64,000 nucleotides of DNA from the NCBI RefSeq assembly GCF_008123515.1, contig NZ_VSSR01000013.1:1-64000 (forward strand), written 5' to 3'. Positions 37,796 through 46,936 of the stretch are shown here, piece by piece. A program made the translations under genes and the position numbers. Below the pieces are notes generated by a model. The model saw only the letters and a program-made list of their open reading frames with translations, made no database searches and was not told where the DNA came from. Position 1 is the stretch's first letter. The number at the start of each line of letters is the position of its first letter. Origin of the DNA: Bradyrhizobium cytisi. Its GTDB lineage: Bacteria > Pseudomonadota > Alphaproteobacteria > Rhizobiales > Xanthobacteraceae.

Positions 37796-38503
37796 ATGAT
37801 CTCCCATCGTCCCTCCGTGCTTGCCCATGAGCGGTTCGTTGCCGACCGCGAGAATTTTGCCGGCCTCGATCTCGCCACGCGGTTCGAGCGGATTCAGCGG
37901 ACCAACCTCTGGGGGGCTCCGACCTCGGTCTCGGGCCTCGGCTCGGAGGAGCGTGCCACCGCGGGAGTGCGCGAGACGCTGCCCGGCCTGTTGCAGCGGC
38001 TTGGCGCGCGTTCGCTGCTCGATGCGCCCTGTGGCGATGCGGGCTGGATTGGCAGCACCAATCTCGAGGTCGATTATACCGGCATCGACATCGTGCCGTC
38101 GCTGATCGCGACCAACATGGCGCGGGTGGCGCGAGGGGATGTGCGCGGCCGCTTTCTCGTCGCCGACATCACGCGCGATCCGCTGCCGGGTTGCGACGTC
38201 ATCCTGTGCCGCGACTGTCTTGTGCATCTGAGCTTCCTGAATATCGCGCGCGCCATCGCTCGCTTTCGCGCAAGCGGCGCGCAATTCCTGCTGGTTACGA
38301 CGTTTCCGGAGTGGGAAAACAATGGCGATTGCGAGGACGGCGACTGGCGCGCGCTCAACATGATCAAGGCGCCGTTTCACTGGCCGCCCCCGCGCGAACT
38401 GATCGACGAGCGCTGCGAGGAAGGCAATGGCGGCTGGCGCGACAAGAGCCTTGGGCTCTGGCGGCTCGATGAGTTGCCCGAAGGCGGCGCAGAGCCCGTC
38501 TGA
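37796..38503 (+). CDS. Class I SAM-dependent methyltransferase
   Basis: A 235-aa cytosolic protein with the SAM-binding motif I LLDAPCGDAGW (about 72-82), an acidic motif II (DYTGIDIVPSL) and a later CRDCLVHLSF segment where the catalytic pocket is expected. It belongs to the Rossmann-fold methyltransferases; similar proteins are found beside glycan-modification genes, but the acceptor is unknown. It is divergent from the hydrolase gene with 84 bp between starts. The start has no strong ribosome site. Confidence 0.8.
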   Translation: MISHRPSVLAHERFVADRENFAGLDLATRFERIQRTNLWGAPTSVSGLGSEERATAGVRETLPGLLQRLGARSLLDAPCGDAGWIGSTNLEVDYTGIDIVPSLIATNMARVARGDVRGRFLVADITRDPLPGCDVILCRDCLVHLSFLNIARAIARFRASGAQFLLVTTFPEWENNGDCEDGDWRALNMIKAPFHWPPPRELIDERCEEGNGGWRDKSLGLWRLDELPEGGAEPV

Positions 38504-38672
38504 CAGGCCGCTTGGCCGTCATCGTCGCGACGCGCGATGCTGCAGGACCAGCACGCCCGTCACGCGTTCTCCGACAATGGGCATGCCAAATCCGCCGTTT
38601 CATGAGGCCATGCGAACTTCGCCGGACTCAAACCTCCGGACATCGAAGCAATAAATGCAGGGAGTGTGGTCG

Positions 38673-39092
38673 ATGATCGATGCTAGATGCAGTTGTGGCG
38701 CAGTTGTAGTTTCGCTCCCGGGGCCGACCAGTCGGGTCGCGGCCTGTCACTGTATCGAATGCCAGCGGCGGACCGGCGCGCCATTTGGCGTCGGCGCGTT
38801 TTATACGGCCGATGACGTCACGATCTCAGGGGCGCCGAAGGAATATGCTCGTCCCGGCGAGAGCGGCGGCACAGTCCGTTCCTATTTTTGTCCTGACTGC
38901 GGCTCGACCGTTTACTGGAAGGCCGAAAGTCTGCCGGCGATGATCGGCGTCGCCGTCGGCGTGATTGCGGATCCGAATTTCCCGGCGCCGATCAAATCGG
39001 TGTTCGAGCGGTCGAAGCATGTGTGGGTGGAGATCACCGGCGCAGGCGTCGAGCATCTCCAACAAGGCAGTCTGCGGAAGACGTCGGGCTGA
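38673..39092 (+). CDS. GFA/CENP-V family protein
   Basis: A 139-aa zinc-binding protein of the glutathione-dependent formaldehyde-activating enzyme (GFA, CENP-V) fold. It has the expected cysteine sets: CSCGAVV, CHCIECQRRTG and, later, FCPDCGSTVYW. These coordinate two zinc ions. The family binds glutathione adducts, but most members have unknown substrates. The ATG follows GGGAG; an earlier in-frame ATG is 18 bases upstream. It is the last core-chromosome gene before the tRNA-related junction. Confidence 0.88.
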   Translation: MIDARCSCGAVVVSLPGPTSRVAACHCIECQRRTGAPFGVGAFYTADDVTISGAPKEYARPGESGGTVRSYFCPDCGSTVYWKAESLPAMIGVAVGVIADPNFPAPIKSVFERSKHVWVEITGAGVEHLQQGSLRKTSG

Positions 39093-39109
39093 CGGGCGCG
39101 CATCGAGGG

Positions 39110-39156
39110 TGGTGCCGGCTGAGGGGATTGAACCCCCGACCTTCGGTTTACAAAAC
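39110..39156 (-). other. 3' half of a tRNA-Thr gene (attachment-site duplicate)
   Basis: On the minus strand this reads from the anticodon loop (GTTTTGTAAAC), through the 3' anticodon strand, variable loop (GAAGGTC), T arm (GGGGGTTCAATCCCC) and acceptor strand to CCA. The 5' half (acceptor, D arm, 5' anticodon strand) is missing: the bases beyond (CAGCTGCTTACAG on the plus strand) do not fit. A tRNA cut at the anticodon loop is the classic footprint of tyrosine-recombinase integration. The CCA end points to the core chromosome, so the element lies to the right. Confidence 0.72.
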
Positions 39157-39230
39157 AGCTGCTTACAGTACGTAAGTAATTGAAAACATTAGCAGTAACG
39201 AAAATTTGTCTCTTAAAAGTCTCTGGGAAA

Positions 39231-39306
<76 letters not shown>

Positions 39307-39351
39307 TCGCGGCCTCTTTAGCCCGATATGCAAAAGGTTTAAAGGGCGCGA

Positions 39352-39540
39352 TTACCCCGCCTTCCGGCGCCCGGTAGTCCGCTCGGGCTTGGCCGGTTTC
39401 TTTGCTGCGGGCTTTTTCCCCTCGATCGGCAGCAGCATTTCTTTTTGGCCCGCGGAGGCCTTCCGGGGTTTCTTTCGGATGTCGATTGGGACACCAGGGA
39501 CGGCAACTACCGGGTGGCGAACCGGTATTTGGACCGGCAT
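39352..39540 (-). CDS. Small basic hypothetical protein
   Basis: A 62-aa protein with Lys/Arg/Pro-rich composition; the core KEMLLPIEGKKPAAKKPAKP resembles a small protein often seen in Bradyrhizobium (recall). No membrane segment. High positive charge suggests nucleic-acid association. The start is uncertain, since no good ribosome site is present; a start at the internal Met is also possible. It follows the truncated lipoprotein by 9 bp on the same strand. Confidence 0.5.
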   Translation of the reverse strand: MPVQIPVRHPVVAVPGVPIDIRKKPRKASAGQKEMLLPIEGKKPAAKKPAKPERTTGRRKAG

Positions 39541-39549
39541 CGATGGGCG

Positions 39550-39750
39550 TCAATTCCCGTCTAGAGGGGGATTGCAAGCCGCGGTAAATTCCGGGGCGAG
39601 CTGGGCGGGGTCATAATGCCCAATGAAGACTGCAATCTTCTTGTACTTCGTCGCTGGAATATCGGCAGCGCTGACGTCACTGCTCGTCTTCGACGCGCAG
39701 GCGCTGAGCGATACCGTCACAACTAAGAGGAAGCAAAAACGCAAGAGCAT
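39550..39750 (-). pseudogene. Probable truncated lipoprotein gene
   Basis: The 66-aa product starts with a lipoprotein signal (LLVVTVSLSAC, lipobox LSAC) and a segment SKYKK/TKYKKIAVFI that I recall as the start of longer rhizobial lipoproteins of about 200 aa. After IAVFI the sequence departs into unrelated-looking residues and stops. It is therefore likely a remnant, possibly broken near the integration junction, although a short functional lipoprotein cannot be excluded. Confidence 0.5.
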
Positions 39751-39877
39751 GACGTCAGGGGCCGCTCGACGCGGAAGTCCTAAAATATTAGCGCATTCAA
39801 GCCCAAGCAACTGAAGGGCGCAAAAATGGAACACTCTCGCGTGCTTCTAGAGCCAGAAAGCATTCTGACATGCCAAC

Positions 39878-41863
39878 CTAAGCCGCTTGTATCCTGCCCA
39901 GGAAGCTGTTTAGTTCATGCTTCAATCGAAAGCTTTCCTCAGACAGCTGTTCGGCGGACGTCAGCACCTGCATCGATGCCCCTCCGGTTTCCATCGCGCG
40001 GTTGGTGACTTCACGGGCGCTGGCCGCCACCTGGGTGGTCGTGACCGCGGCTTCCTGCACATTGAATGCGATGCTTTTGCTCGTTGCCTCCTGCTCTCCT
40101 ATGGCGTCGACCACCGTCCTGGCAATCTCCGAGATGCGGTCGATGATGACACTAATTTCGGTAATCGCGCCAACCGACTCAGTCGTCGCCGCCTGAATGC
40201 CGCCAATCTGCTCGCTGATCTCAACGGTCGCATGCGCCGTTTGCGCCGCGAGAGATTTCACTTCCTGGGCGACAACTGCGAAACCTCTGCCGAGATGACC
40301 GGCGCGCGCGGCTTCAATCGTCGCGTTGAGCGCAAGCAAATTGGTTTGCCGCGCAATTGCAGCGATCAGCTGAATCACGCTGCCGATCCGCTCCGCGGCG
40401 GCCGCCAAACTGGCCATGCGCTGGTCGCTGAGTTCGGCTTTGCGAACGGCTTCGCCCGCTATATTGGCAGCTTCTTGAACCTTTCGGCCGATGTTGGCGA
40501 TGGTTATCGCCATTTCGCTCGTCGCGGTCGCGACACGCTGAACGTTGCCGGACGTTTCCTCTGATGAGCATGCGACTTCGATCGAAAGTTGCCGGCTATG
40601 ATCAGCCGTGCGGGTAAGGCTGCGTGCGGAAGCTTCGAGTTGTGAGGAGGCGGATGAGACGGTCTCGATTACCTTGCCCACGGCCGTTTCGAATTCGCCG
40701 GCGAGCTGAGCGATATCGGCCTGACGCTGCTCGGCGGCAGTACGATCTTGTTCGGCCTTCGCATCGAGCTCGGCCTGTGCCTTCTCGCGAGCTTTCAGCT
40801 TGAACATTTCGACCGCTTCGGCCATCTCGCCAAGCTCATCGTTTCGGCCGAGTCCCGGCAGAACCACGTCGAACCGACCGTCGCCGAGTTGGCGCATGGC
40901 CAGTGTCATCGAAGCGACTGTTTCGGCGATGCGCTGACCGAACAGTAGTGCGATCAGACCCACGAGGATCGTTGAAAATCCAATCACCCAGATGAGCGTC
41001 CGCCGAATTTCGTCAGCACGAATTTCAGCAGCCCGCGAACGCGCCTCAGCGGCAGCCATGATCTTCACTAGCGCCGGGTGGACGCGGTCGTAGATCTGTC
41101 CGAGATCGTCCACCTGATCGCCCAGCGCTTGCTGCGTGACCATAAACGCAACAAAATTCGACTTGTATGCGCGGATCAGTTCGAGAATCTGGGATTTCAC
41201 ATCGGCTGGCAGGCTGGACTGAGCGAGCGTCGTTTCGAATTCCGCCTCTCGGTCCACCAGTTGATCGCCATATTTTTCTTCGCCGCGCAGGATGAAATCC
41301 TTCTCGTGCCGGCGGATCATCAACATCAAGGTCGTGAGGCGTGGTTGGTTCAGCTCAGCGAGCCGCTGCTCGACGATGTGAACGGCCTTGCGCAGCTTGC
41401 CTTGGAATCCGTCATCTTCATTGAAGCCGAGGTTGCGTTGGGCCGCGATCACGTTATGAAAGCGCGTCGCATAGAGATTAATCACCGGACGTAGGACGGT
41501 CGCCTGCTTCAGCGGGTCACCGTCTGGCAAAGCCGTCGCAAATGTTTCGACGTAACTCAGATCCGCGAGCTGCCGCTCATGATTCTCGGCATGGCTCTTG
41601 ATCGATACTTCATTGGGTTTGCGCAGGAAGTCGCTCGCGATTTGTCGTGACTGCAGGAAGCTTTGTGACAACGATGCGACGCGGGCTCTGAACCGGTTGC
41701 TATCGTTCGACTCGCTCTGAACAAGGCTCGCATAAGTCAGGGCGGCCGCGCAGATTGTGCCTGTGACAAGCACTCCGGAAATCCCAAGGAGTGCCATTTG
41801 GCCGCGTAATCCAATGCGGAGGCCCCTCGATGGCCTGCCGCCCCTCGTCGCAACTTCGCTCAT
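39878..41863 (-). CDS. Methyl-accepting chemotaxis protein
   Basis: A 661-aa chemoreceptor. First membrane helix about 22-45, a long periplasmic helical domain (about 46-285, HBM-like by length and charge pattern), second helix about 293-315 ([12 protein letters not shown]), HAMP, and a signalling domain whose hairpin tip reads [19 protein letters not shown]. The usual E-A-G-E sequence is thus changed to A-G-H-L-G-R. The start follows AAGGGAT. It is likely cargo of the element or a chromosomal gene displaced by it; GC is lower than in the receptor at 34,887. Confidence 0.92.
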   Translation of the reverse strand: MSEVATRGGRPSRGLRIGLRGQMALLGISGVLVTGTICAAALTYASLVQSESNDSNRFRARVASLSQSFLQSRQIASDFLRKPNEVSIKSHAENHERQLADLSYVETFATALPDGDPLKQATVLRPVINLYATRFHNVIAAQRNLGFNEDDGFQGKLRKAVHIVEQRLAELNQPRLTTLMLMIRRHEKDFILRGEEKYGDQLVDREAEFETTLAQSSLPADVKSQILELIRAYKSNFVAFMVTQQALGDQVDDLGQIYDRVHPALVKIMAAAEARSRAAEIRADEIRRTLIWVIGFSTILVGLIALLFGQRIAETVASMTLAMRQLGDGRFDVVLPGLGRNDELGEMAEAVEMFKLKAREKAQAELDAKAEQDRTAAEQRQADIAQLAGEFETAVGKVIETVSSASSQLEASARSLTRTADHSRQLSIEVACSSEETSGNVQRVATATSEMAITIANIGRKVQEAANIAGEAVRKAELSDQRMASLAAAAERIGSVIQLIAAIARQTNLLALNATIEAARAGHLGRGFAVVAQEVKSLAAQTAHATVEISEQIGGIQAATTESVGAITEISVIIDRISEIARTVVDAIGEQEATSKSIAFNVQEAAVTTTQVAASAREVTNRAMETGGASMQVLTSAEQLSEESFRLKHELNSFLGRIQAA

Positions 41864-42264
41864 GGTTATCCCTTGAATGAGTTCATGCCCCGGCACGGTG
41901 TTGGTGAGCGCGGCTCCGACGGGCGTTTATCGATATTGAGCTAAACGGGAGTTGACCTGCTTCATTCGGTCGATGACGACCGGCTAACTAATCTAGATTG
42001 ATTTCGAAATCCTGAACTCACACCGTACGTCCCGCTCCGATGATTCCCCGTCGGATTCAAGATCTATCAACGGGACAGCGTAGGGCGCTGAAGTCCGTAA
42101 AAAATGGCGGTCAAACGCAGGATTTACGCGTGAACACGCAGCTCATTGCAGTAATCAAGATTGCTATATCGCTACGGTTAGTCGCGCACGTGTGGTAGAT
42201 CGCACAGCGCATATCTCGGCGCACAGCATCACTTCGGCGGATCTTGGTTGCGGAGTCTTAGAAC
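41864..42264. other. Gene-free region
   Basis: About 400 bp, AT-richer than the flanks, with no convincing coding frame. It should hold the promoter of the chemoreceptor gene on the minus strand. I see no repeat or RNA structure that I can support. Confidence 0.5.
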
Positions 42265-42477
42265 CTACGGTCTTGTTGACCGAATTACCGTTCGTTGGTT
42301 CTTGCAAATCGAGCATACACCATTCTTCCGCTCAAACTCAGACGTCGTGCCAAGTGCTGCAGTGATCTGAGCAGAATGAGCCTGCGTGGTCAGCTTCAGT
42401 GATTGGACGATGCACGCGTCACAAATAGGGGCATTGTGCTGCGTAATCAGTTCGTTGATCTGTTGAGCTACGAGCAT
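42265..42477 (-). CDS. Small CxxC...CxxC zinc-finger-like protein
   Basis: A 70-aa protein with two Cys pairs, CDAC (about 19-22) and CSIC (about 53-56), as in a zinc ribbon, plus a helical N-terminus (LVAQQINELITQ). The ATG is preceded by AGGA at good spacing; an alternative ATG at 42,519 would make it overlap the upstream nuclease gene by 26 bp. It lies 16 bp downstream of that gene, so the two should be co-expressed. Possible DNA-binding or regulatory partner of the nuclease; no named family recognised. Confidence 0.6.
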   Translation of the reverse strand: MLVAQQINELITQHNAPICDACIVQSLKLTTQAHSAQITAALGTTSEFERKNGVCSICKNQRTVIRSTRP

Positions 42478-42493
42478 TTCAATATTCCTGACA

Positions 42494-43066
42494 TCAGTGT
42501 CGGCCGCCGTCGATATCATCCTCAACAAGAATTTCGTTCCGATACAGAACGGTGCGGATTCTGCCAAAAGCAATACTCTCAAGCCGCCTTGATGTCGCGA
42601 CCTCTCTTCGAAGCAGGTCGGCTATCAGCGGCTCCAGAAGGTTAGAGTCTTGCTTGCTTTCAAGTGCCAGGAAAAAGTCGAGAGCTTCGTTGTGTATGTA
42701 AAACCGCCGGGGAACATACGCGACGTTTGATGCAACCAAACCGTAGCGAAGATATGGGTAAACCTGCTTATGTTTTCGCGCCTTTGTGCTGTAGGTCAGT
42801 ACGTCATGGGTTGACACCCCGGTTTTGAATTCGAGAACGACCCGCGGAAATTCGATTCCGTCGGCTTTTTCTTCAAAGATGCACAAGTCGGTTTCAAACG
42901 CAGAATCGCCACGAACGGGAGCCCTGGGATTGGCGGTCACTGTCAGGGTATTGTCGACGCCGAGCGCGTAGAGCAGCGGAGCGCCTCGCCGAACTATGAG
43001 TGGCTTTGACAGCACATGTTGTGCGGCCTCTAAAGCAATCGATACAAAATCACTTTCAGCGGGCAC
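42494..43066 (-). CDS. PD-(D/E)XK nuclease-like protein
   Basis: A 190-aa protein with the hallmarks of the restriction-endonuclease/RecB fold: Asp in FETDLCIF, 17 residues later E-x-K in VVLEFKTG, then K-x-x-Q-x-x-x-Y in HKQVYPYLRYGLV (the Q-x-x-x-Y of RecB-type nucleases). An active metal-dependent DNase is therefore plausible. The GTG start is supported by GGAGGTGA at six bases; a TTG thirty bases upstream is less likely. Together with the small zinc-finger-like gene it forms a two-gene cassette in the left part of the mobile element, a position where defence genes are common. No methyltransferase is adjacent. Confidence 0.62.
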   Translation of the reverse strand: MPAESDFVSIALEAAQHVLSKPLIVRRGAPLLYALGVDNTLTVTANPRAPVRGDSAFETDLCIFEEKADGIEFPRVVLEFKTGVSTHDVLTYSTKARKHKQVYPYLRYGLVASNVAYVPRRFYIHNEALDFFLALESKQDSNLLEPLIADLLRREVATSRRLESIAFGRIRTVLYRNEILVEDDIDGGRH

Positions 43067-43504
43067 TTGGTCACCTCCAATATAATTGGCTCCCAAAATC
43101 GATCGCTAGAATTATTGCGGCAATTGTCGATAGGTTAACTTTATAGATGGCTCTGCGTCTAGTGCTTGTGGCCACGAACATCGCCAAAGCGGCAGCCTAA
43201 CTCGGGATTAGACAGGCCGCCCGCTACGATGTCAGCACGATCAGGGCACTTGCCCAGCATCGCGACACTTGAGCATGTCGGCGATTGCACGGAAGAGCCT
43301 TTGCGGTCTCGCGGAGTGATATATAACAGTGCAGATATTCTTTAATCGTTGATTGCTACGTTATCTTGTACGGGTTTCTAATGTCTCGAATACCGTCGAG
43401 TCGCTCACAACTTGGCCGCTTTCGTATGATGAAGATGTCGGCGCTTAGCCTGGATGCTTCACTGTATCGACGCACTTGTGATCAAGCCGTTCGGAAATAT
43501 GGTT
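43067..43504. other. Gene-free region
   Basis: About 440 bp between divergently oriented genes. It is AT-rich, with stretches such as GATATATAACAG and TTATCTTGTACGG that look promoter-like for the downstream gene. No coding frame, tRNA or clear repeat is recognisable. Confidence 0.45.
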
Positions 43505-43924
43505 ATGGCACGACACGCTCCAATCACCCTCACGCCGTTCTTCCGCCCCCGCGATGAAGGCGCTGATGAGCAACAGATGTACGTGGCGGGGTTCGCCGAC
43601 GAGCTGAACGAGGTCTGGGGGACGCTGATTCCGTTGGATGCGGAGATGGTTGAGCAAGCCGTTCTGGGACATCAGACGTTCACGGCCTGGTGCAACTCAG
43701 ACGGTCGCATCCAACCGCAGCCGAGCAGCGATAGTCTGTTTGAAGAGCTTCTCGAGAAAGGTCACTTGAAGGAAACGCCCCTCGATGAACTCGTTGTCGA
43801 AGCAATTGAGCAGGGCAGGAATGAACCGAACGATGACATCCTCGACATGTTCGAGACCCTGCACGAACGGCTGGTACGCGCAGTGGGCGTAGTCGCTGAT
43901 GAGATCGCGCGGCGCAGGCGATGA
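43505..43924 (+). CDS. Hypothetical acidic protein
   Basis: A 139-aa soluble protein rich in Glu/Asp and helices, starting MARHAPITLTPFFRPRDEGA. It has no signal peptide or Cys cluster. The start is preceded by GGAAAT. The N-terminal portion up to about residue 60 looks like a compact domain (FADELNEVWGTLIPLDAEMV), the rest a long acidic helix ending in DEIARRRR. No family recognised. It lies tail to tail with the integrase gene. Confidence 0.6.
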   Translation: MARHAPITLTPFFRPRDEGADEQQMYVAGFADELNEVWGTLIPLDAEMVEQAVLGHQTFTAWCNSDGRIQPQPSSDSLFEELLEKGHLKETPLDELVVEAIEQGRNEPNDDILDMFETLHERLVRAVGVVADEIARRRR

Positions 43925-43975
43925 ATCCTTGGCGGGGAAAGTCCGCCAGCCGACCTCGTTCAAGATCAGCATCCA

Positions 43976-44572
43976 TCACCACATTCGCGCTGCGAACTCC
44001 CGCTCTTCCTCCCCGAGAACATTGCCGTAGATGCTGGTCGTTCGCAGCGATGCATGCCCGAGCCATCGCTGCACAAGGTGAGGCGGTACTTTTGCCTGGA
44101 ATGCCGTGACACCGAAGCTGTGGCGCAGACCTTTCGGCGACGCGGCGAGGGTTGTGACTCCTGCATCTCGCATCACTTTCTTTATGATCCGCCACGCGGT
44201 CGTGCGACTCCACGGCCAGAGCCGCCTGTGGGTCTGCCGTGGATCCTCCTGTCGGGATCGCAGATGGAGGTGCTCGTCGAGAGCATGCATGACGCTCGGC
44301 GGAAGGGGAATCTGCCGCACTACAAACTTATTTCGCCGTTTTAGCGTGAGCAGTGCGATGTCGCAGCTATCGATATCGACAGCTTGCGGCGTAATGGCCA
44401 GGACCTCCGAGACGCGCCCGCCACTCCAGAGAAGGACGGCACAGAACAGCCGTCTCATCGGATCGAGAGTTTCCGTCGCGTGGAGGAAGCGCTCGCGCTC
44501 TGCCTTCGTGAGATATTTGCGGACGCCGCTTGAGCTAAAGAGGCTCAATTCGGCAGGAGGGGAGCTGCGCAT
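43976..44572 (-). CDS. Tyrosine recombinase/integrase
   Basis: Catalytic domain of a phage-type site-specific recombinase. All residues are present: first Arg in SGGRVSEVL, Lys in the beta hairpin LTLKRRNKF, H-x-x-R as LRHSFG (here His-Ser-Phe-Gly with Arg before it), second His in WLGHASLRTTSIY and the nucleophile Tyr in that segment. At about 198 aa from the chosen ATG it lacks an N-terminal core-binding domain; a start at 44,692 would add 40 basic residues. Such short recombinases are common on rhizobial elements. It is the best candidate for the enzyme that uses the tRNA-Thr junction 4.8 kb to the left, though the distance is rather long. Confidence 0.87.
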   Translation of the reverse strand: MRSSPPAELSLFSSSGVRKYLTKAERERFLHATETLDPMRRLFCAVLLWSGGRVSEVLAITPQAVDIDSCDIALLTLKRRNKFVVRQIPLPPSVMHALDEHLHLRSRQEDPRQTHRRLWPWSRTTAWRIIKKVMRDAGVTTLAASPKGLRHSFGVTAFQAKVPPHLVQRWLGHASLRTTSIYGNVLGEEEREFAARMW

Positions 44573-44777
44573 ACTATTCGCGCCCCGTGTCTTTCCCTGA
44601 AACAGAATGGCCAATTTTGTTGCAAGCATTTTCAGCCGAATTTGTCTCGCTTTTCTTGATGGCGGCTCATCATTTTTCAAGTTTCTCGTCATAGGAAGTG
44701 GCTCAAAACCTCATCATATCACCCCTCTGAAACAGTATTGGCCATAACGTAGCGTCCGTTCCTGCGGGAGCCAGCCG

Positions 44778-45698
44778 GTGCCCCCGAATGGGGACCTAGA
44801 TGACGCCAGCTTTTGGCTGTGCCGCAGCGGCATACCTTCATATCCCGCAAGGGCTGAACAGCTCGGCTCTGACCGGCAGCACATCTTGAGGGTGGACACT
44901 GTTCCGGCCACATCCTGGCGCTCGAATGCAAGCCTTCGTCGCGGGAGCACGGTGCTGCTCCAGCTGTTGGGCAATGTGCTCAAGATCATCTTTCTCTTAG
45001 ATCTTTGGCTGCGCCCCAGGAAGCGCTATCGGATTCCGGCAGTCTCGCGAGCTTGGCTGCGTGCAAGAACCGAGAAAAGTATTCCGCGCATCTTTTGGCA
45101 GACAAACGGCAGTGCCGACGTCACCCTCTCTTTGTACGTCAACTACCTTCTCAATCGGCTCTTGACGCCCACCTTCGAGTACCGCTTTTTCGATGACGAG
45201 GCGTGCGCGCAATTCATCAAGCACAATTGTGGCCGCGAAATTCATCAATGCTACTCGCGACTTCAAATCGGGGCGGCGCGAGCTGACCTGTGGCGTGTGC
45301 TCGTCCTTCTGCATGAGGGCGGCATATACCTCGACATCGATGCAACGTTCTCCTGGCCGCCGGAGTGGTTCCTATCTGCGGACCAGGACGAGCTGTTTTT
45401 GCGCGACCCCGATCGAAGGTTGACCAACTATTGTCTGGCCGCGGCGCCGGGAAATGGGACGATTGTCGCAATTCGGGACCGGATCGCGGAGAACATCACG
45501 ACTAACACGCTCAAGAGTGTCTTCGATATGACCGGACCAACCGTGGTGAACATCGTGGCGGGCGCCGCGCCCGTGACGATTGAGACGGCTAAACTAGTGT
45601 GTCGGCAGGGCCAGCTGACTCAGAAGCGGTTCCAGTACCCGGACCGGCTAAAAGGCTATTGGGCCAAAGAACAGGTTGAAGGACCGATCGTGAAATAG
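44778..45698 (+). CDS. DXD glycosyltransferase (Gly_transf_sug type)
   Basis: Glycosyltransferase of the OCH1/capsular-polysaccharide sugar-transferase class. The key motif is ARADLWRVLVLLHEGGIYLD followed by IDATF, which gives the D-x-D nucleotide-sugar site. The start of the domain is typical, PRIFWQTNG. The first 80 residues before it are unusual and have no Met; the GTG start has GGGAG at eight bases, so it may be genuine, but a fused or truncated N-terminus is possible. It stands alone in the element, without other polysaccharide genes, and may modify a surface glycan as cargo. Confidence 0.75.
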   Translation: MPPNGDLDDASFWLCRSGIPSYPARAEQLGSDRQHILRVDTVPATSWRSNASLRRGSTVLLQLLGNVLKIIFLLDLWLRPRKRYRIPAVSRAWLRARTEKSIPRIFWQTNGSADVTLSLYVNYLLNRLLTPTFEYRFFDDEACAQFIKHNCGREIHQCYSRLQIGAARADLWRVLVLLHEGGIYLDIDATFSWPPEWFLSADQDELFLRDPDRRLTNYCLAAAPGNGTIVAIRDRIAENITTNTLKSVFDMTGPTVVNIVAGAAPVTIETAKLVCRQGQLTQKRFQYPDRLKGYWAKEQVEGPIVK

Positions 45699-45784
45699 CC
45701 CATGAGAGGGTCGTTAGTTCAACGCTTGGGATTTATCTCGCGGCAGCGCCACAAGGCTCACCGGACACACAAGCTTCTGCTCAA

Positions 45785-46264
45785 GTGCCCGTGGTGGTGG
45801 CGACAACTACCACGCCAAGAAGCGCTCCTGCGACCGAACCTCTTGCGACCTATTCATTTACGCCAAGCGCATCAACCATCCCCGGGTTTATGCTAACGTA
45901 TCCGGCTTCGCTCGGCACCGCACAGACAAAAGAAACTGCCGTGAGCGCCAAGGTATCGTTTGGTACCTCAACCGATACGCTTGCGCTGGGCTTTAGCCTA
46001 TTCTCAAACCCGCTCTCGCTGTCGCAAAAAGCGGATGACTACGTGCAGTCGGTTTATCCGACGGAAAAGCTTGCAGACCTAAGCACCAACGGCCGCACCA
46101 TACTAAAAGTGCCGAGCCCCGATTCGCAAAACCAATTCGTCTATTATGTTTTCTTAAAAGATACGTCGGTTATGACCGTTGAAGCGATTGGCAGTACGGA
46201 CGCGTTCGATTCCGTGGAAGACAGGCTGATACAGTCACTGCGGTTTGCGAACCCGGTGCTTTAA
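45785..46264 (+). CDS. Hypothetical exported protein, N-terminus unclear
   Basis: The 159-aa reading frame contains a Thr/Pro/Ala-rich linker and a C-terminal domain (about 60-155) with a beta-rich pattern (FVYYVFLKDTSVMTVEAIGS). The same frame upstream is open and reads like the end of a signal peptide (GIYLAAAPQGSPDTQASAQ), but has no start codon; a start in another frame lies at 45,702. This suggests a frameshift or sequence change in the signal region. Function unknown. Confidence 0.55.
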   Translation: MPVVVATTTTPRSAPATEPLATYSFTPSASTIPGFMLTYPASLGTAQTKETAVSAKVSFGTSTDTLALGFSLFSNPLSLSQKADDYVQSVYPTEKLADLSTNGRTILKVPSPDSQNQFVYYVFLKDTSVMTVEAIGSTDAFDSVEDRLIQSLRFANPVL

Positions 46265-46436
46265 CTTGTAAGCGTTTCATCCGCGCCAGTGCTCATTTCA
46301 ATTGTGGTGTTTGCTTTCGCCGGGTAGTGGCCTGGGACAGGGAAGAGATGCGTTGGATTCGAGGTTTGACGCCAATGACGCTTGCTGCTCAGGATATTTG
46401 TGTTAGTAAGGCCGCCTCACAATCAAGGAATGCGAA

Positions 46437-46622
46437 GTGGCTAAGAAGGCAAAGAAGACAATTGTGCGTCGGGAATACACCAAAGCAGATGTCAAAGAAT
46501 TGCGCGCGCATTCGAAAGCGAAGACACCCGTCGTCAAGATTGCGAAATTGACGAAGCGCAGCGAAGGCTCGCTACGTCAAAAGGCGCTCAAGCTCGGAAT
46601 TAGGTTGGGTCACCAGCGCTAG
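46437..46622 (+). CDS. Small basic HTH-like protein
   Basis: A 61-aa Lys/Arg-rich protein (MAKKAKKTIVRREYTKADVK...) with a helix-turn-helix-like end (KTPVVKIAKLTKRSEGSLRQKALKLG). I recall very similar short proteins in many Rhizobiales. The GTG start follows AAGGAA. It is probably a nucleic-acid-binding protein; the target is unknown. Confidence 0.72.
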   Translation: MAKKAKKTIVRREYTKADVKELRAHSKAKTPVVKIAKLTKRSEGSLRQKALKLGIRLGHQR

Positions 46623-46636
46623 AGCCGGGGCGTCAG

Positions 46637-46771
46637 ATGACGCTGTTCAACAAGGTTTTCTCAACGAGGACGCTAGTGCAGATCGTCTGCGTTCTCGGCG
46701 CTGTTGTCGTGATGAAAGTATTGAGTTCCGATTATGATTTCAGCTGGGCCACCGCATTAGCTGCTGAATAA
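46637..46771 (+). CDS. Possible 44-aa membrane peptide
   Basis: Short ORF with a hydrophobic helix (LVQIVCVLGAVVVMKVL, about 13-29), starting 14 bp after the basic protein's stop with CGGGGC ahead of the ATG. The two may be co-transcribed. Tentative. Confidence 0.45.
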   Translation: MTLFNKVFSTRTLVQIVCVLGAVVVMKVLSSDYDFSWATALAAE

Positions 46772-46796
46772 GAAAAACCCCGCGACTTAGCGGGGG
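46772..46796 (-). terminator. Rho-independent terminator, minus strand
   Basis: Stem CCCCGC / GCGGGG with loop GACTTA. On the minus strand it is followed by TTTTTCTTATT. It ends the transcript carrying the DUF3768 and primase-like genes. Confidence 0.75.
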
Positions 46797-46936
46797 ATTG
46801 CTTTGCACCTCGCGGGTCATCAGCTCTCAACGGGCTTCCGAGTCCCTTGCCGCGCCAGCGCGCCTCGCCGCTGCTCTGGGAAGATTCGCACAAAGCTATC
46901 TCAGATATTATACCGCAGCGTAGGCGTCGTCCGTTT

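Noticed and set aside
39110..39190. A complete second tRNA-Thr
   Set aside because: The 5' acceptor strand, D arm and 5' anticodon strand are not present; only the 3' half matches.
44714..44989. Minus-strand frame between integrase and glycosyltransferase
   Set aside because: Cys/Arg/Ser-rich, overlaps the glycosyltransferase and shows no domain.
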